64,000 bases of DNA from Deltaproteobacteria bacterium (lineage in GTDB: Bacteria; Desulfobacterota; Binatia; UTPRO1), in contig JADLHM010000110.1 in the NCBI GenBank assembly GCA_020848745.1, positions 76,688 through 140,687 on the forward strand. The letters are read 5' to 3'. Shown in pieces: positions 1 through 7,080 of this stretch. How positions within the stretch are numbered: position 1 is the stretch's first letter; every line of letters starts with the position of its first letter. The position numbers and the translations under genes were made by a program. Below the pieces are notes generated by a model. That model did no database searches. It saw nothing but the letters and a program-made list of their open reading frames with translations, and had not been told where the DNA came from.

Positions 1-713
1 TGGTCGTCATCGGGAACGAGATCCTCTCGGGAAAGGTCGTCGACACCAACTCGCCGTTCCTCGCCGCGGAGCTGCGTCCGCTCGGCGTGACGCTCCGGCG
101 CATCGCCACGATCCCCGACGAGCTGCCGCTCATCCGGGACGAGGTGCGCTCGCAGCACGAGTCGCTCGACCTGGTGTTCACCTCGGGCGGTGTCGGGCCG
201 ACGCACGACGACGTCACGATCGAGGGCGTCGCCATGGCGCTCGGGCGCAAGGTGATCGTCCACCCCGACATCGCCGACAAGCTCCGCGCCTTCTATGGCG
301 ACAGGATCAATCCCGCGCGGCTCAAGATGGCCGAGGTGCCCGAGGGCGCCGAGCTCATCACCGACACGAGCATCAACTTCCCGACCATCAAGGTCGAGAA
401 CATCTACATCCTGCCCGGGATCCCGGAGATCTTCCGCGCCAAGCTCGAGGGTCTGAAGCCGCGGTTCAACGCGGATCCGTACTGCGTGAAGGTCGTCTAC
501 ACGCGCGTCGGCGAGGGGACGATCGCCGAGCATCTGAACGACACGCTCCGGCGGTTCCCCGACCTGCTGCTCGGTTCGTACCCGAAGATCAATCATCCCG
601 AGTACATGGTGAAGGTCACGCTGGAATCGAAGGACGCCGACTACGTCGGGCGCGCCTTCGGACATTTGCTGGCCGTGCTGCCCGAGGGCAGCGTGGTGCG
701 GACGGATGAATAG
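1..713 (+). CDS. CinA N-terminal / MoaB-like molybdopterin-binding domain protein (5' end outside window)
   Basis: The reading frame is open from base 3, so the true start lies upstream. The visible part begins with GNEILSGKVVDTNS, the typical N-terminus of the MoCF/CinA-N fold, followed by the loop TSGGVGPTHDD that binds the pterin phosphate in this family. The protein ends shortly after the fold (VVRTDE, stop at 711-713), so it lacks the C-terminal nicotinamide-nucleotide deamidase domain of full-length CinA. Related stand-alone domains occur widely, and their substrate is often unknown. A strong ribosome site for the next gene follows at once, so the two may be co-transcribed. Domain assignment is secure; exact function is not. 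Confidence 0.85.
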   Translation, partial: VVIGNEILSGKVVDTNSPFLAAELRPLGVTLRRIATIPDELPLIRDEVRSQHESLDLVFTSGGVGPTHDDVTIEGVAMALGRKVIVHPDIADKLRAFYGDRINPARLKMAEVPEGAELITDTSINFPTIKVENIYILPGIPEIFRAKLEGLKPRFNADPYCVKVVYTRVGEGTIAEHLNDTLRRFPDLLLGSYPKINHPEYMVKVTLESKDADYVGRAFGHLLAVLPEGSVVRTDE

Positions 714-728
714 AGGAGGAGGAATCCG

Positions 729-1172
729 ATGATGCGGACCGTACTTGCGGGACGAGGACGGACGGTGGTGGCGGCGGCGGTGCTCGCGACGATGCTCGCG
801 GGGAGCGCGCGGCCGGTGGGCGCGGCGGAGGAGGACGAGAGCCGCTTCGCGACCGATTTCGGCTACGGGGTGGCGGCGTTCTTCACGAACCTCGTCTACA
901 TGCCGACGAAGTTCGTGTATGCCACCTTCGGCGGCATCACGGGCGGCATGGCGTACATGCTGACCGGCTTCAACTACCCGCTCGCGCGGCAGATCTGGAT
1001 CCCGTCGACGGGCGGCGACTACGTGGTGACGCCTTCGATGCTGAGGGGCGAAGACCCGATCTTTTTCAGCGGCACGACCGAGCCGAAGCGCGAGCGCTCG
1101 TCGCGCGAGGAGGAGGACCTCGGGACCTCGAGCCCGAAGCCCGCGGCGGCCGGCAAACCGGCCTCGTACTGA
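729..1172 (+). CDS. Secreted or membrane-associated protein of unknown function (147 aa)
   Basis: An AGGAGGAGG ribosome site (714-722) sits just before two possible ATG starts (729 and 732). The N-terminus is Arg-rich and then hydrophobic (AAAVLATMLAGSARPVGAAEE), a Sec signal peptide probably cut near residue 33. The mature part has two Gly/aromatic hydrophobic stretches (residues about 44-60 and 65-82) and a hydrophilic, Glu/Arg- and Pro/Lys-rich tail. I do not recognise a named family. Export to the periplasm or inner-membrane association is the only inference supported. Confidence 0.7.
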   Translation: MMRTVLAGRGRTVVAAAVLATMLAGSARPVGAAEEDESRFATDFGYGVAAFFTNLVYMPTKFVYATFGGITGGMAYMLTGFNYPLARQIWIPSTGGDYVVTPSMLRGEDPIFFSGTTEPKRERSSREEEDLGTSSPKPAAAGKPASY

Positions 1173-1238
1173 TCTCGGCCGGGGCGCTTGTCAGCGAAAA
1201 TCCTTTCTGCCAGTACGACGCCCCGAAAGGGAGGACTC

Positions 1239-1790
1239 ATGATGAAGACATGGCTGGTCGCCGCGAGTGTGCTCGCCGTTTTCGTGGTCAGCTGCTCGCC
1301 GAAGCTCGAGGAAGGCGAGATCCTCGAGAAGAAGGGCGATACGTTCACGATCCGGCTCGAGAAGAAGGTCGATGAGCCGATCGACAAGGTCTGGGAGGCG
1401 TTCCAGCGCCCCGAGGACATCGAGAAGTACTCCGAGCAGTATCAGCAGTCGAAGCTGGTGAAGTCCGAGGGAGACACCAAGGTCGTCGATTATCGCGTGT
1501 CCGCGCTCGGCCAGGTGAACGCTTTCACGATGGAGCTGAAGGCGAACCCGGCCGAGAAGCGCATCGACCTGAAGACGCTCGAGAGCGCGCTCGTCGACAT
1601 CACGGGCTCGTACGAGATCAAGCCGGCGCCGGACGGGAAGGGCACCCTGGTCGTCTACAAGGCGACCCAGAAGGACAAGGCCAACATCCCCGTCCCGGTG
1701 AGCGTCCAGAAGACCGCGATCAAGGATTCGTTCGACAACCTGATCGCCGGCATGAAGAAGGGCATTCAGGCCCAGGGCGGCGCCTCGTAG
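1239..1790 (+). CDS. Lipoprotein with START/SRPBCC-like (polyketide cyclase) fold
   Basis: The chosen ATG at 1239 follows a GGGAGG ribosome site; an upstream in-frame start at 1188 would bury the signal peptide. The first residues (MMKTWLVAASVLAVFVVSC) form a lipoprotein signal with a lipobox-like VVSC, so the mature protein should be lipid-anchored at the cysteine. The rest, with KKVDEPIDKVWEAFQRPEDIEKY near its start, has the pattern of SRPBCC ligand-binding proteins (polyketide cyclase/dehydrase-like). Its ligand is unknown. The 3' end abuts the EngB gene. Confidence 0.7.
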   Translation: MMKTWLVAASVLAVFVVSCSPKLEEGEILEKKGDTFTIRLEKKVDEPIDKVWEAFQRPEDIEKYSEQYQQSKLVKSEGDTKVVDYRVSALGQVNAFTMELKANPAEKRIDLKTLESALVDITGSYEIKPAPDGKGTLVVYKATQKDKANIPVPVSVQKTAIKDSFDNLIAGMKKGIQAQGGAS

Positions 1791-2389
1791 TCGTCAAGCA
1801 AGCCACGTTCCTCGGCGCGGCGACGGAGCCGGGACGCTTCCCGGCTCCGTCCCTTCCCGAGGTTGCCTTCGCGGGCCGGTCCAACGTCGGGAAGTCGTCC
1901 GCGATCAACCGCCTCGTCGGTCGTCGCGGCCTCGCCCGTACCAGCTCCACCCCCGGCCGCACCCAGCAGCTGAACTTCTTCGGGATCGACGAGCGCCTCG
2001 TGCTCGTCGATCTCCCCGGCTACGGCTACGCCAGGGTGTCCAAGGCGGCGCGCGACGCCTGGCGTCCGCTCGTCGAGAGCTATCTCGGGACGCGCGGCGT
2101 GCTTGCGGGCGTGGTGCTGATCGTCGACGTCCGGCGCGGGCTCGAGGAGGAGGAGCACCAGCTGCTCGATTTCCTCGCCGCCCTCGACGTGCCAACGCTC
2201 GTGCTCGCGACGAAGATCGACAAATTGAGCCGCGGCGAGCGGACGAAGGCCCTCGCCGCCCTGGCGGCGAGCACGCTCTCCGTGGTGCCGTTCTCGGCGG
2301 TGACCGGCGACGGCGTCGCCGCGGCGTGGAAGACGATCACCGGGTGGACGCGACCGGGCGCCGGGACCCCGCCGCGACGGGCGCGCTAG
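1787..2389 (+). CDS. engB: Ribosome-biogenesis GTPase EngB/YsxC (start codon not visible)
   Basis: The frame encodes VKQATFLGAATEPGRFP, then AFAGRSNVGKSS (G1/Walker A), TSSTPGRTQQLNFF (G2 switch), VDLPGYGYA (G3, DxPG), TKIDKL (G4) and a C-terminal SAVTGDG (G5). This is the EngB/YihA signature; the protein assists large ribosomal subunit assembly. Homology starts a few residues after base 1787, but no ATG, GTG, TTG or CTG lies there in frame; the next start-like codon is GTG 2000, inside the G3 region. The given start is therefore nominal. Either a rare start codon is used or a small indel is present near the end of the upstream gene. The glycosyltransferase follows after 3 bases. Confidence 0.88.
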   Translation, partial: VVVKQATFLGAATEPGRFPAPSLPEVAFAGRSNVGKSSAINRLVGRRGLARTSSTPGRTQQLNFFGIDERLVLVDLPGYGYARVSKAARDAWRPLVESYLGTRGVLAGVVLIVDVRRGLEEEEHQLLDFLAALDVPTLVLATKIDKLSRGERTKALAALAASTLSVVPFSAVTGDGVAAAWKTITGWTRPGAGTPPRRAR

Positions 2390-2392
2390 CCC

Positions 2393-3250
2393 GTGCCGGC
2401 GGTCGCCGTCGTGATACCGGTCCGCGACCGGGCCGCCATGGTCGTCGAGGCCGTGCGCTCGGTTCGCGCGCAGACCTGGCGCGACCACGCTCTCGTCGTG
2501 GTCGACGACGGCTCGACGGACGGGTCGGCCGACGCGGCGGAGGTCGCGCTCGCCGGCGCGCCCGCGGGATCGCGGGTGCTCAGGCGCGCGCACGCCGGCG
2601 TCGCGGCCGCGCGCAACACGGGCGCCGCGTCGGTGGACAGCGCTTGGATCGCGTTCCTCGACTCCGACGATCTCTGGGAGCCCGGGAAGCTCGCGGCGCA
2701 GATGACGTGGCTCGCCGCGCATCCGTCGCACCGGATCGCGCAGACCGGCGAGCGTTGGGTCGATCGCGGGCGGCATCGCAATCCGCGCGCTTGGCACCGC
2801 AAGGAAGAGCACATCTTCCCGCGCTGCCTCGAGCGCTGCCTCGTGAGCCCGTCGGCGGTCGTCATCCGGCGCGATCTCTACGAGGCTCTCGGCGGCTTCG
2901 ATCCAAGCTTCCCGGTCTGCGAGGACTACGAGCTCTGGCTCCGGGTGGCGCTCCGCGAGCCGGTCGGCCTCGTCGATGCGCCGCTCGTCGTGAAGCGCGG
3001 CGGTCACGCCGACCAGTTGTCGCGCTCGACCTGGGGGCTCGATCGTTGGCGCGTAGCGGCGCTCGCGAAGCTGCTCGCGACGACGCCGCTCGCGCCGTCC
3101 GAGCGCGTGGCGGTCGTCGGCGTGCTGCGGAGGAAGTGCGCCGTGCTCGCGGGCGGAGCCGCCCGGCGTGGTCGTGACGCCGAGGCCGCACGCTATCGGC
3201 TGCTGGCGGAAGCGGCGGAAACGTGGTGGGAGGGCATCCATGACGCGTGA
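2393..3250 (+). CDS. Family 2 glycosyltransferase (GT-A fold)
   Basis: Begins at GTG 2393, three bases after engB. The protein opens with AVVIPVRDRAAMVVEAVRSV and VVVDDGSTDGS, then AARNTGA and FLDSDDLWEPGK, where DSDD is the metal/nucleotide-sugar binding DxD-type motif. The later CEDYELWLRVA is the ED acceptor-side motif of GT2 enzymes. No membrane segments are visible, so it should be a soluble or peripheral transferase adding a sugar in cell-surface glycan synthesis; donor and acceptor cannot be inferred. Its stop overlaps the ATG of the next gene. Confidence 0.85.
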   Translation: MPAVAVVIPVRDRAAMVVEAVRSVRAQTWRDHALVVVDDGSTDGSADAAEVALAGAPAGSRVLRRAHAGVAAARNTGAASVDSAWIAFLDSDDLWEPGKLAAQMTWLAAHPSHRIAQTGERWVDRGRHRNPRAWHRKEEHIFPRCLERCLVSPSAVVIRRDLYEALGGFDPSFPVCEDYELWLRVALREPVGLVDAPLVVKRGGHADQLSRSTWGLDRWRVAALAKLLATTPLAPSERVAVVGVLRRKCAVLAGGAARRGRDAEAARYRLLAEAAETWWEGIHDA

Positions 3251-3725
3251 CGAGATCCTCGCGGCGCGCACGGGCGCCTGGGCCGACGACGAGCGGACGG
3301 TGCTCGCGGCGATCGTCGCGGAGCTCCGTCCGAGCGCCCACCACCTCGGCGACGCGCTCGACTGGCTCGATGACGTGGCGGTACGCGACGGGACGCGGCC
3401 GGCGAGCGTGCTCGACCGCCCGGAGCTCCGCGCGGCGCTCGCGGCGCGGGGCTCGTCGCCCGACCGCTGGAAGCGCTGGAAGGAGGCGCTCCGGCGGCTC
3501 CGCTATCCGCGGCTCGCGGCGCGCGAGCGGGAGGTCGCGGCGGCCGTGCGCGCGCTCGACCTCGGGCGAAACGTCACGATCGCGCCGCCCCCGGCGTTCG
3601 AGGGCGGCGGCGTCACCGTCACGATCCGCGCGGCGACTGCGGACGAGCTCGCGGCGGCGCTCGATCGCCTCGCCGAGGCGGGCGCGACGGACGCGCTCGC
3701 GCGCATCTTCGCGCTCCTCGACTAG
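3240..3725 (+). CDS. Hypothetical protein, translationally coupled to the glycosyltransferase
   Basis: ATG 3240 lies inside the last codons of the glycosyltransferase gene, so co-translation is likely. The 161-residue product is Ala/Arg/Leu-rich and mostly helical, with a cluster of basic residues (DRWKRWKEALRRLRYPRL) near residue 80 and a predicted beta-alpha segment (VTIAPPPAFEGGGVTVTIRAATADELAAALDRL) near the end. I see no signal peptide or membrane segment and do not recognise a family. An in-frame start further upstream (3168) would lie deep within the preceding gene and is less likely. Confidence 0.6.
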   Translation: MTRDEILAARTGAWADDERTVLAAIVAELRPSAHHLGDALDWLDDVAVRDGTRPASVLDRPELRAALAARGSSPDRWKRWKEALRRLRYPRLAAREREVAAAVRALDLGRNVTIAPPPAFEGGGVTVTIRAATADELAAALDRLAEAGATDALARIFALLD

Positions 3726-3776
3726 CGGAGCGGCAGGCGACCGCATAGAAGCGTCGCCACCGAAAGGAGATTCCTC

Positions 3777-4253
3777 ATGAAGGTGATGCTCGCCGCACTT
3801 CTCTGCTGTCTCGCGCTCGCCGTCGGCCCGTCGGCGGAGGCCTACGACCTCACCGGCACCTGGGTCGGAAAGTGGTCCTGCAAGGGCTTCGACGGCGTGA
3901 AGTTCACCAGCGGCAACAAGGCCAGCACGCTGCGGATCACGCAGTCGGGGAACGCGATCGCGGCCGAGCTCGACAACGGTGTCTATCGCTACAACGGAGG
4001 CGCGATCCCCGACATCGCGAAGCCGGACAAGGGCGAGGCGGCGTTGGTTGCGTGTCCCAACGACAACGTACCGCTCTCCGGAGGGGAATCCGAGATCATG
4101 CGCGCCGCCGTGAAGACGAAAGCGAGCACGTTCAAGGCGGCGCTCAAGGCGCTCTCGGTCTTCGAGGACGGCTCCGGCGGCGTCGGAACGTGCAAATACA
4201 GCTTCAAGCGAGTCGATCCCGTGAACCCGAACGTGCCGGATTGCCCGGCCTGA
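3777..4253 (+). CDS. Secreted protein of unknown function (158 aa)
   Basis: A GAAAGGAG ribosome site precedes ATG 3777. The first 22 residues (MKVMLAALLCCLALAVGPSA) are a clear Sec signal peptide ending at AEA. The mature region starts with YDLTGTWVGKWSCKGFDG, resembling small lipocalin/META-like beta-barrel proteins in which a TGTWxGxW segment opens the fold. Four cysteines are present in the mature part and could form two disulfides. No partner is evident from the neighbours. The function is unknown. Confidence 0.72.
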   Translation: MKVMLAALLCCLALAVGPSAEAYDLTGTWVGKWSCKGFDGVKFTSGNKASTLRITQSGNAIAAELDNGVYRYNGGAIPDIAKPDKGEAALVACPNDNVPLSGGESEIMRAAVKTKASTFKAALKALSVFEDGSGGVGTCKYSFKRVDPVNPNVPDCPA

Positions 4254-4260
4254 GCCTCCC

Positions 4261-4671
4261 GTGGGCGCTGACGCAATCGAAGGCGGGTGTTTCTGTGGCG
4301 CGGTTCGCTATGTCGCCCTCCGGCCCCCGGCCGCCTCGACCGTGTGCCATTGCCGCAGCTGCCGGCGGACGGCTGGCGCTCCCGTCGTCGCGTGGGTGAC
4401 CTTCGCGGGGGACGACGTGTCGTTCGTGCGCGGCGCGCCGGCGCGGTTCCGATCGAGCCCGGAGGTGACCCGCACGTTTTGCGCGGCGTGCGGCACCCCA
4501 CTCACGTACGCCCATGCGGATCGCCCGTCCGAGATCGATGTCACGACCGCGAGCCTCGACGCACCGGAATCGTTTCCCCCGGTAGCGCACGTCTGGTGCG
4601 CGGATGGCATTGTGTGGGCAGCGCCGACCGACGGTCGGCCGGCGCTGCCGCGTGGCGTCGGAAGCGGGTAG
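4261..4671 (+). CDS. GFA-family (CENP-V/glutathione-dependent formaldehyde-activating fold) zinc protein
   Basis: GTG 4261 starts a 136-residue protein with the family zinc ligands in order: GGCFCGAVRY (CxC), STVCHCRSCRR (CxCxxC) and TFCAACGTPL (CxxCG). These seven cysteines bind two zinc ions in the GFA fold. Family members were first linked to S-hydroxymethylglutathione formation, but most homologues have no proven activity. It follows the secreted protein gene by 7 bases. I support the fold strongly and the enzymatic role weakly. Confidence 0.85.
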   Translation: MGADAIEGGCFCGAVRYVALRPPAASTVCHCRSCRRTAGAPVVAWVTFAGDDVSFVRGAPARFRSSPEVTRTFCAACGTPLTYAHADRPSEIDVTTASLDAPESFPPVAHVWCADGIVWAAPTDGRPALPRGVGSG

Positions 4672-4920
4672 CGCGTTGCATTCCCGTTCCGCGACCTCCG
4701 CCCGAGGACGGGGAGGGCGCTGGTCCCGGGTGGGCCTACGGCGACACCGATCCGACGTGGGGCGTCGGGCTCGACAACCCGCCCGCGCGCTCGGCGCGCG
4801 CCTCGGCGTCGCCGACACGGCCTTCCGCGCGAAGCCGCCGCCCGACGTACGCTACCTGGCGCATCCGCTCTGAGCGCCGGCGCCGTAGCGGCTCCACCGG
4901 CCGCGTGCTACGTACCCCGG

Positions 4921-6000
4921 GTGTTCACGCCGGATGCCGTCCTGATCGAGCGTGGCGCGGAAGAGGCGCCGATGGTGCGGCGCTGCCGCGAGCGGCTTCC
5001 CGACGTGCCGTTCACCGTCATCGAGGATCGCCACGCGGCCCGTGCCATGGTCGGCGACGGCTTTGCGGCCGCGAAGCGCCGGCTGGTCCTCGCCGAGCAT
5101 CGCGGCAGCTTCCTCGGGCATTGTCCCGCGGGCACACACGGGCTCGCCTGCTGCAACTATCTGGTCGTGAACCTCGCCGCGAACTGTCCGATGGACTGCG
5201 GCTACTGCTTCCTGCAGGAATATCTCGCGGACAATCTCCCGCTCACCGCGTACGTGAACCCCGAGACGGCGCTCGCGGAGCTGGCGCTCGTCCTCGCCAA
5301 GCACGCCGATCGCCGCTTCCGCATCGGCACCGGCGAGCTCGCCGACAGCTTGGCGCTCGACCCGGTGACCGGCCTCAGCGCGGAACTGGTGCCGTTCTTC
5401 GCCGCCCGCCCGAACGCGCTTCTCGAGCTCAAAACCAAGACCGACGCCGTCGACGGCCTCGTCGCGCTCGATCCGAAGGACCGCGTGGTGGTGTCCTGGT
5501 CGCTGGCGCCGGCGGCGGCCGTCGCGCTCGCCGAGCGCGGCACGGCGTCGATCGCCGCGCGGCTCGCGGCGGCCCGGCGCGTGGTCGCGGCGGGCTACAA
5601 GGTCGGCATCCACTTCGACCCGATGATCGAGCACGCCGGCTGGGAGGAGGGCTACCGGGATCTCGTCGCCGCGATCGCCGAGACACTGCCGGCGGCACGC
5701 GTCGCGTGGGTGAGCATGGGCGCGCTCCGCTTCTCGTCCGGGCTCCGCAGCGCGGTGCGCGCGCGCTTCCCGGGGTCGCCGCTCCTCGCCGGCGAGCTGG
5801 TGCGGGGCGCCGACGGCAAGTGGCGAGATTTTCAGCCGCTGCGGGTCGGGATGTATCGCCGCGTCCGCGCCTTCGTGGAGGCGGCGTTGCCGGACGTGCC
5901 GCTCTACCTCTGCATGGAGACCCCCGAGGTCTGGCAGCGCGTCTTCGGCGCGTCTCCGCTCGGTGAGCGGGCGCTCGGCGCGCGCCTCGCGGCCCGCTGA
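4921..6000 (+). CDS. Radical SAM protein homologous to spore photoproduct lyase (SplB-like)
   Basis: GTG 4921 gives an N-terminus (FTPDAVLIERGA) that matches SplB-type starts. The radical-SAM cluster motif is C89PMDC93GYC96FLQ (CX3CX2C), followed by an SPL-like RIGTGELADSLALD segment. SplB repairs the thymine dimer 'spore photoproduct' by hydrogen abstraction and return. In Bacillus subtilis a cysteine near residue 141 is the proven hydrogen donor; here residues 97-170 contain no cysteine. Together with the absence of sporulation genes this suggests a related but different DNA-repair or modification role. The gene overlaps murI by one base. Confidence 0.82.
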   Translation: MFTPDAVLIERGAEEAPMVRRCRERLPDVPFTVIEDRHAARAMVGDGFAAAKRRLVLAEHRGSFLGHCPAGTHGLACCNYLVVNLAANCPMDCGYCFLQEYLADNLPLTAYVNPETALAELALVLAKHADRRFRIGTGELADSLALDPVTGLSAELVPFFAARPNALLELKTKTDAVDGLVALDPKDRVVVSWSLAPAAAVALAERGTASIAARLAAARRVVAAGYKVGIHFDPMIEHAGWEEGYRDLVAAIAETLPAARVAWVSMGALRFSSGLRSAVRARFPGSPLLAGELVRGADGKWRDFQPLRVGMYRRVRAFVEAALPDVPLYLCMETPEVWQRVFGASPLGERALGARLAAR

Positions 6001-6800
6001 TGGCGGCGCGCGAGCTCGGCATCGGGATCTTCGACTCCGGCGTTGGCGGCCTGACCGTCGTGCACCGGATGATCGAGGCGCTGCCCGACGAGCACCTCGT
6101 CTACCTCGGCGACACCGCGCGCTATCCGTACGGGACGAAGTCGGCGACCGTCGTTTCCCGGTACACACTCGAGAACGCGAAGTTCCTCCTCGACACCGGG
6201 GTGAAGCTGCTGGTCGTCGCCTGCAATACGATGTCGGCCGTCGCGCTCGACGCGCTCCGCGCCTCGACCGACGTCCCCGTGATCGGCGTGATCGAGCCGG
6301 GGGCGCGCGCGGCCGTCGCCGCGACTCGCAATCGCAAGATCGGCGTCATCGGGACCGAAGGCACGATCGCGAGCGGCAGCTACACGCGCGCGCTCCGCGC
6401 GGTCGACTCCGGGCTCGAGATCTACACGCGCGCGTGCCCGCTCTTCGTGGCCCTCGCGGAGGAGGGGTGGGTCGACAACCCGATCGCCGAGCAGGCGGCG
6501 GCGATGTACCTCGCGAGCCTGCGGCAGAGCCGCATCGACACGCTCGTGCTCGGCTGCACCCACTACCCGCTCCTGGCGCGCACGATCGGCGCGTACCTCG
6601 GCCCCGAGGTGCAGCTCGTCGACTCCGCGGCCGAGACTGCGCGCGAGGTTGCGGCGCTGCTCGCGGCGCGCGGCCTCGGCGCGCCGCCGGGGCCGGGCTC
6701 GACGTCGTTCTTCGTGACCGACGTGCCCGACCGGTTCATCCGGATCGGCAGCCGCTTCCTCGGCAGCGCCGTCGACTCCGCCGTTCGCATCGAGCGCTGA
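6000..6800 (+). CDS. murI: Glutamate racemase MurI
   Basis: The protein converts L- to D-glutamate for peptidoglycan. It opens with GIGIFDSGVGGLTV, has LGDTARYPYG, and carries the two catalytic cysteines in VVACNT (C75) and LGCTHYPLL (C186). Length (266 residues) is normal for the family. The ATG at 6000 overlaps the TGA of the SplB-like gene, so translation may be coupled. The pairing with a SPL homologue has no obvious metabolic logic. Confidence 0.96.
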   Translation: MAARELGIGIFDSGVGGLTVVHRMIEALPDEHLVYLGDTARYPYGTKSATVVSRYTLENAKFLLDTGVKLLVVACNTMSAVALDALRASTDVPVIGVIEPGARAAVAATRNRKIGVIGTEGTIASGSYTRALRAVDSGLEIYTRACPLFVALAEEGWVDNPIAEQAAAMYLASLRQSRIDTLVLGCTHYPLLARTIGAYLGPEVQLVDSAAETAREVAALLAARGLGAPPGPGSTSFFVTDVPDRFIRIGSRFLGSAVDSAVRIER

Positions 6801-6810
6801 GCGGGGGCCA

Positions 6811-7080
6811 TCAGATGTCGCTCGGCGGCGGCGCGGTGACGTCGGACGGGCAGGTTTCGTCCTCGCTCGCGTCGCCGTCCTCTTCCGTCAGCGCGTCGGT
6901 GAGCGTCGCGACGTCGTCGGCGAGCGAGCGGACGTCCTCGCCGATCGCGATCACTTCGCGGGTGAGCGCGGCGACGTCCTCGGTGAGAGCGCGGACGTGG
7001 GCGCTCAACGAGACGACGGCGAATGCGACGACGATCGCGCTCGCCAGCATGGCGAGCGCGAGCATGATCGTCTGCTTCAC
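6811..7080 (-). CDS. Small membrane-anchored coiled-coil protein (89 aa)
   Basis: GTG 7080 overlaps the stop of the helicase gene (GTGA), so the two are probably translationally coupled. Residues 1-25 form one hydrophobic helix (TIMLALAMLASAIVVAFAVV). Residues about 28-65 show heptad-spaced Leu/Val/Ile (VRALTEDVAALTREV, IGEDVRSLADDVATL), a coiled coil of repeated sequence. The tail is acidic and Pro-rich. This looks like a single-pass protein with a periplasmic or cytoplasmic coiled coil. No family is recognised; its tie to the helicase is the main clue. Confidence 0.65.
   Translation of the reverse strand: MKQTIMLALAMLASAIVVAFAVVSLSAHVRALTEDVAALTREVIAIGEDVRSLADDVATLTDALTEEDGDASEDETCPSDVTAPPPSDI

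Noticed and set aside
4672-4920. Coding-looking stretch ending ADTAFRAKPPPDVRYLAHPL
   Set aside because: May be the 3' end of a decayed gene, but there is no start, no ribosome site and no recognised domain.
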